Shown: in pieces, positions 7,347 through 14,971 of the stretch
Numbering within the stretch: position 1 is the first letter of the stretch
Layout of the letters: each line of letters starts with the position of its first letter
Origin: Phycisphaerales bacterium UBA3158
GTDB taxonomy: Bacteria; Planctomycetota; Phycisphaerae; Phycisphaerales; SM1A02
Assembly (NCBI GenBank): GCA_002364555.1
Contig: DEYM01000172.1
Location: forward strand, 1-19,630
Reading direction: 5' to 3'
Length of the DNA: 19,630 bases
Notes under the pieces: model-generated
Seen by the model: the letters and a program-made list of their open reading frames with translations, nothing else
Database searches by the model: none
Told to the model about the DNA's origin: nothing
Made by a program: the position numbers and the translations under genes

Positions 7347-9080
7347 ATGGCCCGAAAGACACGAGTTCGACTGAAGCTGGGCGAGATCCTCATGAAGCAG
7401 GAACTGCTTACGAAGGATCAGCTTGAACAGGCGTTGTCGTTGGCACGCGGTTCAGGGCGGCGTCTCGGTGAATCCATCGTGGAGGCGGGCTTCTGTACCG
7501 ATGTCCAGATCGCTGAGGGGCTGGCCGAGCAATTCGGCATGGACTACATCTCCATGCAGGAGCCCGAGCAGGTTGAGTCGATCGATATCGATGCCGCTCC
7601 GGTCGATCTGGTCCGCAAGCATTTGATTCTGCCCGCAGGCGTGAGCAATGGGCGTATGAAGATCATCGTTCACGATCCGATGGATCTTGAGCTGCTGGAC
7701 CTTCTTAGATTCAGATTGAATGTCGAGCTCGACACGGTCATCGCTCCGCGGAGTGCGATCAAGGCCTACATCGATGAGAAGATGGGTGGCGGAGAAGCGG
7801 TGGCTTCGGAGTCGCTGGTGACCGAGTCGATCGATGTGACCGTCGATCGTTCGGTCGACGCCTCGGTTGATATCAGTACCGGTGATGATGATGCCCCGAT
7901 CGTTCGTCTGACGACCAAGATCATCGAGGAGGCCGTTCGAGGTCGTGCATCGGATATCCATATCGAGCCAATGGCCGACAGAGTCATGCTTCGCTATCGA
8001 ATCGATGGTGTCTGCCATGTACGGGACAATCTGCCCAAGCGCATGCAGCCGGCCCTGCTGGCGAGGATGAAGTTGATGGCGGGTGTGAACATCGCCGAAC
8101 GTCGCATTCCCCAGGATGGTCGAATCAAGATGTTCATCGATGATTCGCAGGTCGACTTCCGTGTGTCGTGCTGTCCCGCGTATCACGGCGAATCCGTTGT
8201 TCTGCGAATTCTGCGTCCGGATTCAGCCAGGATCGGCCTCGCGGCACTTGGTTTCGAGCAGGATCATCTCGATATCTTCAACAAGATCATCCGTCGTCCC
8301 AATGGTATTTTCCTGGTGACCGGTCCGACCGGTTCAGGCAAGACGACGACGTTGTATTCGGCTCTTGATGTGCTCAACCGGCCTGACCGCAAGATCATCA
8401 CCGCAGAAGATCCGATCGAGTACAGCTTCGCCGGGATCAATCAATGCCAGGTCAACGATTCGATCGGGCTGACCTTTCCGAGCATTCTCAAGTCCATGCT
8501 CCGTCAGGCGCCCAATGTCATCCTCATTGGTGAGATTCGAGACCGTGAAGTGGCCGATATCGCCATTCAGGCTGCCCTTACCGGTCACCTGGTCTTCTCG
8601 ACCCTGCATACCAACGACGCCCCCTCGGCGATCACCCGTCTGATCGACATGGGTGTGAAGCCCTATCTGGCCGCCAGTTCGATCCAGGCCGTGATGGCGC
8701 AGCGTCTCGCTCGTGTTCTCTGCACATGCAAGCAGCCGGCTGAAAGTACCGATCCCAAGTTGCTCAAGCTCATCGGGCTCACTCGCGAGGAGGCCGATGG
8801 CAAGATCATGGATGCCGTCGGCTGTCCCAAGTGCAATGGGCTTGGATACAAGGGACGGCAGGCGATCTTCGAGTTCATGATGATGACGAACGATATTCGG
8901 GAGATGGCCTTCGCTAGAGCGCCTGTTTCCGAGATCCGTCAGGCCGCCATCCGTGATGGCATGCGGGATCTTCTCGGGGATGGTCGCATGAAGGTACTGA
9001 AGGGGATTACGACACCCTCCGAGGTCTCCAAGTTCGCTCAGGCTGAAACGCTGCTTGGCGATAACATTGATGTTGAATGA
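7347..9080 (+). CDS. GspE/PilB-family extension ATPase with MshEN domain (copy 1)
   Basis: A hexameric cytoplasmic ATPase of the type II secretion / type IV pilus class, expected to power subunit addition through the GspF/PilC platform. Of 577 residues, 1 to about 145 form an MshEN domain with two 24-residue repeats at 10-33 and 39-62. An acidic Ser/Val/Asp-rich spacer (about 150-185) joins it to the ATPase core: Walker A GPTGSGKT at 326-333 (Lys332), Asp box AEDPIEY, Walker B ILIGEIRD near 392-399, and His box TGHLVFSTLHT. The C-terminal zinc-binding cysteines are C459-x-C461 and C493-x2-C496; the family norm for the first pair is CxxC. RQDPD before Walker B reads RQAPN (386-390). ATG 7347 is the only sensible start; the Shine-Dalgarno sequence is weak. 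The gene is followed 35 bp later by pilT. It could serve either a pilus or a secretion system. Confidence 0.88.
   Translation: MARKTRVRLKLGEILMKQELLTKDQLEQALSLARGSGRRLGESIVEAGFCTDVQIAEGLAEQFGMDYISMQEPEQVESIDIDAAPVDLVRKHLILPAGVSNGRMKIIVHDPMDLELLDLLRFRLNVELDTVIAPRSAIKAYIDEKMGGGEAVASESLVTESIDVTVDRSVDASVDISTGDDDAPIVRLTTKIIEEAVRGRASDIHIEPMADRVMLRYRIDGVCHVRDNLPKRMQPALLARMKLMAGVNIAERRIPQDGRIKMFIDDSQVDFRVSCCPAYHGESVVLRILRPDSARIGLAALGFEQDHLDIFNKIIRRPNGIFLVTGPTGSGKTTTLYSALDVLNRPDRKIITAEDPIEYSFAGINQCQVNDSIGLTFPSILKSMLRQAPNVILIGEIRDREVADIAIQAALTGHLVFSTLHTNDAPSAITRLIDMGVKPYLAASSIQAVMAQRLARVLCTCKQPAESTDPKLLKLIGLTREEADGKIMDAVGCPKCNGLGYKGRQAIFEFMMMTNDIREMAFARAPVSEIRQAAIRDGMRDLLGDGRMKVLKGITTPSEVSKFAQAETLLGDNIDVE
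8580..8620 (+). repeat. 41 bp exact direct repeat, copy A (His-box region of the first ATPase gene)
   Basis: Bases 8580-8620 are identical to 11860-11900 in the second GspE/PilB gene, including all third codon positions. They encode TGHLVFSTLHTND. The motif is conserved by function, but the perfect nucleotide identity is unusual next to more diverged flanks. Confidence 0.9.
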
Positions 9081-9115
9081 CATGCTCATGTGAGCAATGA
9101 AGGAGTGGTGGCATC

Positions 9116-10231
9116 ATGTCCACGATTCAGATTGACAGGTTGCTGGATACGGTTGTTAAGCAGGATGCTTCTGACCTTCACCTCACGGTTGGCAGAAAGC
9201 CGACGCTTCGTCTCAATGGCAAGCTTCGCAACCTCGATACCAAGGTCCTCAACTCGGACGACTGTGTCGCCTTGATGAAGTCGATCACGCCGGAGCGCAA
9301 TCAGCAGGAGCTGCAGGAGATGGGCGGTACCGACTTCGGCTTCGCCTACGGTGATGCCGCTCGTTTTCGTGTCTCCGTGTTCCGCCAGAGAGGCGATCTG
9401 GCCCTTGTCCTTCGCCTGATTCCAAATGAATTCCTGACCTTTGATCAGATCGGGCTTCCGCCGATCTGCAAGGATCTGATTCGTCGCCCTCGTGGCCTCT
9501 TCGTCGTGACTGGTCCGACCGGTTCGGGCAAGACCACATCGCTGGCCACGATGATCGACTACATCAACAACAATCATGATCGTCACATCGTCACGGTCGA
9601 GGATCCGATCGAGTACTACCACGAGCACAAGCAGTCCGTCATCAATCAGCGGGAAGTGGGGGCTGACGTCCCCTCGTTCGCCGAGGCGTTGCGTCGAGTG
9701 CTCCGCTCCGACCCGGATGTCATTCTCGTTGGCGAAATGCGTGACCTGGAGACGATCGAAGCCGCTATTCGAGCGGCCGAGACCGGTCACCTGGTCTTTG
9801 GAACCCTGCATACCACCGGTGCCGCCGGCACAATCACCCGTATCATCGATGCCTTCCCGACCAACCAGCAGGCACAGATCCGAGTCCAGCTCTCCTCATC
9901 GCTCGTGGCAGTCCTTTCACAGGTACTTCTGGCCAGAGACGACAAGCCCGGCCGTGTGGCCTCATATGAATTCCTGGTCGTGACGCCGGCGATTTCCAAT
10001 CTGATTCGAGAGAACAAGACCTTCCGGATCGATTCAGCTATCCAGACAGGCCGAAAATTCGGCATGCAGCTGCTGGATGACAATCTGTTTGACCTGTTTG
10101 AGCGTGGTCTCATCTCAGCTGAAGAGATGGTGGACAAGGCCAGAGATCCCGGTGAGATCACCAATCGTGTCCACAGGGCGGGCAAGACAGTTGGTAGGCC
10201 TGAATTGGATCAGTCCACCGAGGACTCCTAG
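9116..10231 (+). CDS. pilT: PilT twitching-motility / pilus retraction ATPase
   Basis: PilT depolymerises type IV pili by hydrolysing ATP at the inner-membrane platform, giving retraction and twitching. The 371-residue product lacks the MshEN domain and starts with the short PilT N-domain (ASDLHLTVGRKPTLRLNGKL). Core motifs: Walker A GPTGSGKTT with Lys139, VEDPIEYY, Walker B ILVGEMRD, and the PilT-specific signature AIRAAETGHLVFGTLHT. No cysteine pair of the GspE zinc domain is present, as expected for PilT. Start choice: ATG 9116, ten bases after the Shine-Dalgarno sequence AAGGAG (9100-9105). It lies between two extension ATPase genes and 35 bp after the first, so it is probably cotranscribed with that gene. 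Its presence argues for a retractile pilus, not a pure type II secretion system. Confidence 0.93.
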   Translation: MSTIQIDRLLDTVVKQDASDLHLTVGRKPTLRLNGKLRNLDTKVLNSDDCVALMKSITPERNQQELQEMGGTDFGFAYGDAARFRVSVFRQRGDLALVLRLIPNEFLTFDQIGLPPICKDLIRRPRGLFVVTGPTGSGKTTSLATMIDYINNNHDRHIVTVEDPIEYYHEHKQSVINQREVGADVPSFAEALRRVLRSDPDVILVGEMRDLETIEAAIRAAETGHLVFGTLHTTGAAGTITRIIDAFPTNQQAQIRVQLSSSLVAVLSQVLLARDDKPGRVASYEFLVVTPAISNLIRENKTFRIDSAIQTGRKFGMQLLDDNLFDLFERGLISAEEMVDKARDPGEITNRVHRAGKTVGRPELDQSTEDS

Positions 10232-10270
10232 AAGCCCGCATTCGGCTACTTCTTGGCCTGCCACCTGGCT

Positions 10271-10282
10271 GCAATTAATTGC
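10271..10282. repeat. 12 bp perfect palindrome in the pilB leader
   Basis: GCAATTAATTGC is its own reverse complement and lies 40 bp after the pilT stop, within the AT-rich part of the gap. It could be an operator for a dimeric regulator; there is no second copy in this gap. Confidence 0.4.
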
Positions 10283-10300
10283 ATAAATCGGATGTCATAA

Positions 10301-10322
10301 CTGTTTTTCACCAGAAAAACGG
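10301..10322 (+). other. AU-rich stem-loop downstream of pilT
   Basis: CTGTTTTTC (10301-10309) pairs with GAAAAACGG (10314-10322) around the loop ACCA: nine pairs including one G-U. It is not a standard Rho-independent terminator, because the stem is AU-rich and no U-run follows, but it could mark the pilT mRNA 3' end or act as an attenuator. Confidence 0.4.
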
Positions 10323-10460
10323 CTCTGCCTATCTACTTTCTATCGAATCTATAGGTACTGTTTGATGGTGCAGTAATTCTGGGCTTGGTGCCCTGATATG
10401 ACTTCGAGTCAACCCAGCTGGGCTCCTTGCCTCATCTTGTTGAGCAGGGCAGATCCCGGC

Positions 10461-10487
10461 CCGCCGCAGGCCAGTGGCCCCTGGCGG
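10461..10487 (+). other. GC-rich hairpin just upstream of the pilB-like ribosome-binding site
   Basis: CCGCC (10461-10465) pairs with GGCGG (10483-10487), and inside it AGGCC (10468-10472) pairs with GGCC..CT (10476-10482) with small bulges around the loop AGT. It ends eight bases before the GGAG Shine-Dalgarno sequence (10495-10498), so it could influence translation of the ATPase gene. Confidence 0.45.
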
Positions 10488-10506
10488 ACAAATTGGAGTG
10501 GATCCC

Positions 10507-12336
10507 ATGGCAAAGAGCCAAGCGGGTGATACACGCAGTAAGACCCGGGCAAGAGTCAAGGGTCGTTCCACCGGTACCAGCAGCCGTTCAACCGGAGGTG
10601 CTTCTGAACTGAAGGGCCGCCGATTTGGTCGTGTGCTTGTGAAGCTGGGGGTTCTGACTCGTGATCAGGTCCAGGAGGCATTGGCCATCCAGAGGGCTCG
10701 CAAGGAAAAAGGCGAGTCCTCCAAGATCGGTGCGATTCTCAAGGATCTGGGCTACATCAAGGAAGAACACATCCTCTCCGCTGTCGCAGGGCAGGCCGGG
10801 ATGGAGATGGTTGACGTCGATCCCGACGCATTGGAGCTGTCCCTCGTGGAGCATCTTCCGGCGGAAACGGCCAAGACCTATCAGATCATTCCGCTTTCAT
10901 TCGACGAATCATCCAGATCATTGACGATCGCCATGAAGAGTCCTGACAACTTCAGGGCCGTCGATGACCTCCGCCTGTTGATGGGTTTCACCGTCAACGC
11001 GGTGGTCGCACAGCCTGATGTGATCGACAAGGCCATCGAGAAACTCTACGCCGGTGCCGGTTCATCGATGCTCGACATGATGTCCCAGCTGGAGGATTCC
11101 GAATCATTGGCGGCTCTGGAAGGCCGGGGCGACTCGGTCGATCTCGAGCAGGTCGCGCAGGCTGCAGATGACAACAAGGTCATCCGTCTGTTGAATCTCG
11201 TCCTTCTCCAGGCCATCAAGGACAAGGCCAGTGACATCCACTTCGAGCCATTCGAGAACGAATTCAAGATGCGATATCGCATCGATGGCGTTCTCTATGA
11301 AATGGTTCCGCCTCCACCGCATCTGGCGCTTCCCATCGTCAGTCGCGTCAAGGTCATGGCCAACCTGGACATCGCCGAACGGCGGCTGCCTCAGGATGGT
11401 CGAATCGAATTGACCGTCAATCAGCTTCCGATCGACCTTCGTGTCTCCGTGCTTCCGACCATGTACGGCGAGTCGGTCGTCATGCGTGTGCTGGACAGAT
11501 CGAACGTCCAGCTGAGCCTGGACAAGGTCGGGCTTCGCGATGACGATCTGGAACTCATGCGGGAGCTCATCAGGAAACCCAACGGGGTCGTCCTGATCAC
11601 GGGCCCCACGGGGTCAGGCAAGACCACGACTCTCTATGCGGCCTTGTCGGAACTCAATGATCCCGACACCAAGATTCTCACCGCCGAGGATCCGGTTGAA
11701 TACGACATCGACGGCCTGATCCAATGTCAGGTCAACAACGATCAGGATCTGACGTTTGCCCGTCTTCTGCGTTCATTCCTTCGTCAGGACCCAGACACGA
11801 TTCTGGTCGGTGAGATCCGCGATCTCGAGACCGCCCAGATCGCCATTCAGGCCTCACTGACCGGTCACCTGGTCTTCTCGACCCTGCATACCAACGACGC
11901 TCCCTCGACCATTCTCCGAATGGTCGATCTTGGTGTCGAGACGTTCCTGATCACCGCCACCGTGGAAGCCATCGTCGCCCAGCGGCTTGTTCGCCGAATC
12001 TGCGACAAGTGCAAGGTCGAGTACGAACCGTCCGAGGCCGAGCTGATGGAACTGGAGCTTCGGCCATCTGAAGTGGCCGGCCGCACGTTCTTCAGAGGTG
12101 ACGGCTGCGACAATTGCAACGGAACCGGCTACCGAGGCCGACTGGCGTTGTACGAAATCATGGTTCTCGATGACGGGCTGCGTGAAAAGATCGTCGCTCA
12201 GACGTCCACGGCCGGTCTGAAGGCCGAATGTCGTCGTCGAGGGATGAGGACGTTGCGTGAAACAGGGCTGATGTCGATCTACGACGGTCGAACCACCATC
12301 GATGAAGTTGTCCGCGAAACGATTGCCGAGGAGTAG
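10507..12336 (+). CDS. pilB: GspE/PilB-family extension ATPase with MshEN domain (copy 2)
   Basis: Second assembly ATPase, 609 residues, expected to drive filament extension with the GspF/PilC protein encoded next. Order of parts: a basic Ser/Thr/Arg-rich N-terminal tail (1-35); an MshEN domain with two well-preserved 24-residue repeats at 39-62 and 73-96; a linker; then the ATPase core with Walker A GPTGSGKTT (Lys372), AEDPVEY, RQDPD at 426-430, Walker B ILVGEIRD, and His box TGHLVFSTLHT. The zinc-binding cysteines are canonical: C499-x2-C502 and C534-x2-C537. Start choice: ATG 10507, eight bases after GGAG (10495-10498); the frame opens earlier at GTG 10474 inside a hairpin. The gene begins the uninterrupted E-F-G-G-H-I-J series, so it could equally be named gspE. 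Confidence 0.9.
   Translation: MAKSQAGDTRSKTRARVKGRSTGTSSRSTGGASELKGRRFGRVLVKLGVLTRDQVQEALAIQRARKEKGESSKIGAILKDLGYIKEEHILSAVAGQAGMEMVDVDPDALELSLVEHLPAETAKTYQIIPLSFDESSRSLTIAMKSPDNFRAVDDLRLLMGFTVNAVVAQPDVIDKAIEKLYAGAGSSMLDMMSQLEDSESLAALEGRGDSVDLEQVAQAADDNKVIRLLNLVLLQAIKDKASDIHFEPFENEFKMRYRIDGVLYEMVPPPPHLALPIVSRVKVMANLDIAERRLPQDGRIELTVNQLPIDLRVSVLPTMYGESVVMRVLDRSNVQLSLDKVGLRDDDLELMRELIRKPNGVVLITGPTGSGKTTTLYAALSELNDPDTKILTAEDPVEYDIDGLIQCQVNNDQDLTFARLLRSFLRQDPDTILVGEIRDLETAQIAIQASLTGHLVFSTLHTNDAPSTILRMVDLGVETFLITATVEAIVAQRLVRRICDKCKVEYEPSEAELMELELRPSEVAGRTFFRGDGCDNCNGTGYRGRLALYEIMVLDDGLREKIVAQTSTAGLKAECRRRGMRTLRETGLMSIYDGRTTIDEVVRETIAEE
11860..11900 (+). repeat. 41 bp exact direct repeat, copy B (His-box region of the second ATPase gene)
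   Basis: Identical to 8580-8620 at every base; the copies are 3.28 kb apart in the same orientation. The corresponding pilT region (from about 9782) shares only the first 18 bases before diverging. Confidence 0.9.
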
Positions 12337-12356
12337 CCCCCAGCGGGTAGAAAATC

Positions 12357-13706
12357 ATGCCGACCTATCAATATGAAGCACTGGATGCGACGGGCAAGCC
12401 ACAGCGTGGTGCGATCGATGCCGGTTCATCTGAAGAAGCCATCCAGCAGATTCGTGGCCAAGGACACTTTCCCACTTCCGTTCGTGAACAGAAGGGCAAG
12501 GAGAAGGCTGCTACTCCAGCTGGCGGCGACAAGCCCAAGAAGAAATCATTCCTGTCCTTCGACTTCGGCAAGAAGAAGAAGGCCGATGATGATTCCGGAA
12601 CCAAGAAGAAGAAGAAGAGCCTCTCGATTTCATTCGGTGGTGTCAAGAAGAAGAATCTGACGCTGTTCACCCGTCAGCTCTCCACACTCCAGGATGCTGG
12701 CCTGCCACTGCTTCGTTCGCTGCAGATTCTCGAGCAGCAGCAGAAGGGCGGCAAGCTCAAGGAGGTTCTCGGACTGGTCGTGGAGGATGTCGAATCGGGT
12801 ACGGCACTGTCCGAAGCGATGGCCAAGAACCCCAAGGCCTTCGATCGTCTCTACAGCAAGATGGTCAATGCCGGTGAAATCGGCGGTGTTCTCGATGTCA
12901 TCCTTCAGCGTCTGGCCAACTTCATGGAGAAGGCCGAACGGCTCAAGCGTCGCATCAAGGGTGCGATGATCTATCCGATCGTGGTCATCCTGATCGCCAT
13001 CGTGATCGTCTCGGGCATCATGATCTTCGTCATTCCCAAGTTCGAGGAGATCTTCAACGACTTCAACACCGAACTGCCCGCCCCGACCCAGTTTCTCATC
13101 GATGCCAGTGGTTGGATGGCCGGCAAGGGCCAGGATATCCCCGGGTTCGTCTATCTCGTGGCGGCGCCATTCGTGCTGTTCTTCGTCCTGAAGATCTTCC
13201 GTCGCACCGACATCGGTCGGGCCGTCACCGATTGGACCCTGCTTCACATCCCCGTGATCGCCGGTCTGGTCGAGAAGAGCACGGTAGCCCGATTCACGCG
13301 TACGCTTGGAACACTCGTCTCGGCCGGTGTGCCGATTCTCGAGGCGATCAAGATCACGCGCGATACGTGCGGCAACTACGTCTTCGAGAAGGCGCTGACG
13401 AATGTGCATGACTCCATCCGGGAGGGCGAGACCTTCGCCGAGCCGCTCAGGGAGTCCAAGGTCGTCGATTCCCTCGTGGTGAACATGATCGACGTCGGTG
13501 AGGAAACCGGCGACATGGATGTCATGTTGATGAAGATCGCCGACAACTACGACGAAGAGGTCGACGTGGCCGTCCAGTCGCTTCTGAGCCTTCTCGAGCC
13601 GCTGCTGGTCGTCTGCCTCGGTGGCGCGGTCGGCTTCATCGTCATCGCGTTGTTCCTCCCGCTGGTCAAGCTCATCACCAATGTTTCAGACACGGCCAAC
13701 AGCTGA
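12357..13706 (+). CDS. pilC: GspF/PilC inner-membrane platform protein
   Basis: GspF/PilC sits in the inner membrane, binds the assembly ATPase and couples ATP hydrolysis to pilin addition. The 449 residues begin with the usual MPTYQYEALDATGK N-domain (about 1-45). A Lys-rich linker (46-100) contains two similar 15-residue blocks. Two T2SSF domains follow (about 103-225 and 306-430), each with a conserved helical bundle; FTRQLSTLQDAGLPLLRSL and FTRTLGTLVSAGVPILEAI are the paired repeats. Membrane segments lie near 203-225, 263-280 and 418-442. The linker is longer than in most GspF proteins but of a type known in PilC. The start ATG 12357 follows the ATPase stop by 20 bp; the nearest purine-rich stretch is GGGTAG (12345-12350). 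The stop codon overlaps an ATG (TGATG) at the next gene. Confidence 0.92.
   Translation: MPTYQYEALDATGKPQRGAIDAGSSEEAIQQIRGQGHFPTSVREQKGKEKAATPAGGDKPKKKSFLSFDFGKKKKADDDSGTKKKKKSLSISFGGVKKKNLTLFTRQLSTLQDAGLPLLRSLQILEQQQKGGKLKEVLGLVVEDVESGTALSEAMAKNPKAFDRLYSKMVNAGEIGGVLDVILQRLANFMEKAERLKRRIKGAMIYPIVVILIAIVIVSGIMIFVIPKFEEIFNDFNTELPAPTQFLIDASGWMAGKGQDIPGFVYLVAAPFVLFFVLKIFRRTDIGRAVTDWTLLHIPVIAGLVEKSTVARFTRTLGTLVSAGVPILEAIKITRDTCGNYVFEKALTNVHDSIREGETFAEPLRESKVVDSLVVNMIDVGEETGDMDVMLMKIADNYDEEVDVAVQSLLSLLEPLLVVCLGGAVGFIVIALFLPLVKLITNVSDTANS
12537..12653 (+). repeat. degenerate duplicated Lys-rich block inside the PilC linker
   Basis: Residues 61-75 (KKKSFLSFDFGKKKK, nt 12537-12581) and 85-99 (KKKSLSISFGGVKKK, nt 12609-12653) are the same length and share the pattern of three lysines, a Ser/Phe-rich core with Phe-Gly, and a terminal lysine cluster. 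It looks like a diverged internal duplication. Confidence 0.6.
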
Positions 13707-13732
13707 TGTCCGGCTATTCAAGGAAAGAGTCC

Positions 13733-14971
13733 ATGGCTACCTGGCGTAGAGCTTTCACGATGACGGAACTTCTGGTGACGATCGGGATCATGACGATCCT
13801 GTTGACCATTCTCGTCGTCACGGTCGGGGGCGTTCGCGAGACCGCTCGTGTGGCCAGCACCCGTGCGGTCATGACGGCGATGTCGCAGGCGACCAGCCGG
13901 TTCCGCGAGGACACCGGTTATCTGCCGCCGGTTCTCGACAATGATCGTGGGCTGGTCGATGCCGTCCCGATCACGGACACGACCGGTGGTGATGGTGCCC
14001 CGAATTATCTATCCCAGATGCAGGGGTGGTATTCCTACACCTCTCCGGCTGAATATCTGATCGGCTACGGCGATCAGGAACAGGATGGTTTCGGCGGTGA
14101 TCCCAACGGCACGGCCAATCGTCCGGGAATTCGAAACCCCGGCCCCGATGGCGTCTGGGGTGCGACTCGTGACCCGGACACCGGTGGTCTGCTGGGCTGC
14201 GATGAATCCGGATCCGGACCGCTTGTGACCCGAAGGCCTTCTGCCAATGGCAAGGTCCTCGGGCCGTATCTGGAACTCAAGGACGAATCGATCATCGGAT
14301 CGCTTGGTGTTTCGGCTGACAATCCGCGTGCGTGGGATACGGGCAGCATCGATCCTTCCAGTGGTGCTCCGCAGGTCTACTTCCCCGGTGATGCTGGGTA
14401 TGACCGCAACGCTCCCAAGGTGATCGTCGATGCCTGGGGCACACCCATTCGCTACTACCGTCGGGCGTACCCCCAGGGTAATCCAGGCGGCTCCTTCCGA
14501 GCCACGCACACGCCGCTGGCTGGTATCGACGGGTCATCCCAGACCTGGCAGTACAACCCGACGCTCTCCGAGTTCATTGCGCTTCGCCCATTCGAGATCG
14601 AGCCCTCGCAGGCGACCGACTACATCTTCCAGCCCGGCGGGCAAGGGGTCGGCTGGGGGGATTTCAGCGAAGGTGGCAACGCCACCAAGGGCGATCCGAC
14701 CACGACGACGAGTCTGCAGTCGGGTGAATTCGCCTTTCTTTCAGCCGGTCCCGATCGAAAGATCTTCAACTGGCATCGTGCGGACTATCTCGAACGTGGT
14801 GGAAACGACGGGGATACCTTTCTGGGGTGGCTTGGACATCATCCCTCCAGAGCCAATGATTCCGGTTGGTTTGCCGATGGTCGTGGTGGCTACTGCCACG
14901 CGGATGGCTGGTGGCAGGCTCAGGCAACCGAAGAAGTGAACAGGGACAACATTCGGGAGATCTCGCAATGA
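13733..14971 (+). CDS. large prepilin-type protein, GspG-like position (pseudopilin 1)
   Basis: An inner-membrane prepilin that a GspO/PilD peptidase would cleave and N-methylate before assembly into a (pseudo)pilus. The leader MATWRRA is followed by FTMTELLVTIGIMTILLTILVV: cleavage A|F, Glu at +5 and a single hydrophobic helix (about 8-32). At 412 residues it is almost three times a normal GspG. The periplasmic part has a DAWGTP motif (233-238) and, near the end, SAGPD (337-341), both shared with the next protein and reminiscent of the GspG C-terminal region; long Gly/Asp/Pro-rich loops lie between. Start choice: ATG 13733, eight bases after AGGA (13721-13724). ATG 13706 overlaps the pilC stop as TGATG but lacks a Shine-Dalgarno sequence; it would add nine residues. 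The exact role (major subunit or minor) is not known. Confidence 0.8.
   Translation: MATWRRAFTMTELLVTIGIMTILLTILVVTVGGVRETARVASTRAVMTAMSQATSRFREDTGYLPPVLDNDRGLVDAVPITDTTGGDGAPNYLSQMQGWYSYTSPAEYLIGYGDQEQDGFGGDPNGTANRPGIRNPGPDGVWGATRDPDTGGLLGCDESGSGPLVTRRPSANGKVLGPYLELKDESIIGSLGVSADNPRAWDTGSIDPSSGAPQVYFPGDAGYDRNAPKVIVDAWGTPIRYYRRAYPQGNPGGSFRATHTPLAGIDGSSQTWQYNPTLSEFIALRPFEIEPSQATDYIFQPGGQGVGWGDFSEGGNATKGDPTTTTSLQSGEFAFLSAGPDRKIFNWHRADYLERGGNDGDTFLGWLGHHPSRANDSGWFADGRGGYCHADGWWQAQATEEVNRDNIREISQ

Larger units (their letters stand above)
10232..10506 (+). promoter_or_regulatory. AT-rich then strongly structured leader upstream of the pilB-like gene
   Basis: The 275 bp gap is the longest in the rightward locus. 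The first half (about 10265-10380) is clearly more AT-rich than the flanks and holds a 12 bp palindrome GCAATTAATTGC (10271-10282) and an AU-rich stem-loop. The second half has a chain of short hairpins: GGGC/GCCC at 10381-10393, GACT/AGTC at 10400-10410, palindrome CCCAGCTGGG at 10413-10422, and a GC-rich stem just before the ribosome-binding site. No coding frame is supported. A separate promoter and a cis-acting RNA are plausible; no known riboswitch class was recognised. Confidence 0.5.

Noticed and set aside
10252..10272. Possible sigma54 (-24/-12) promoter upstream of the pilB-like gene
   Set aside because: TTGGC is followed by TGGC with GG-to-GC spacing of 11 instead of 10, and the -12 element is not TTGC. 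Pilus genes often use sigma54, but this site does not meet the rule.
10440..10535. c-di-GMP-I (GEMM) riboswitch in the pilB leader
   Set aside because: Fragments such as AGGGCA and GGCAAAG recall GEMM, but they are not in the right arrangement, and one lies across the start codon of the ATPase gene.
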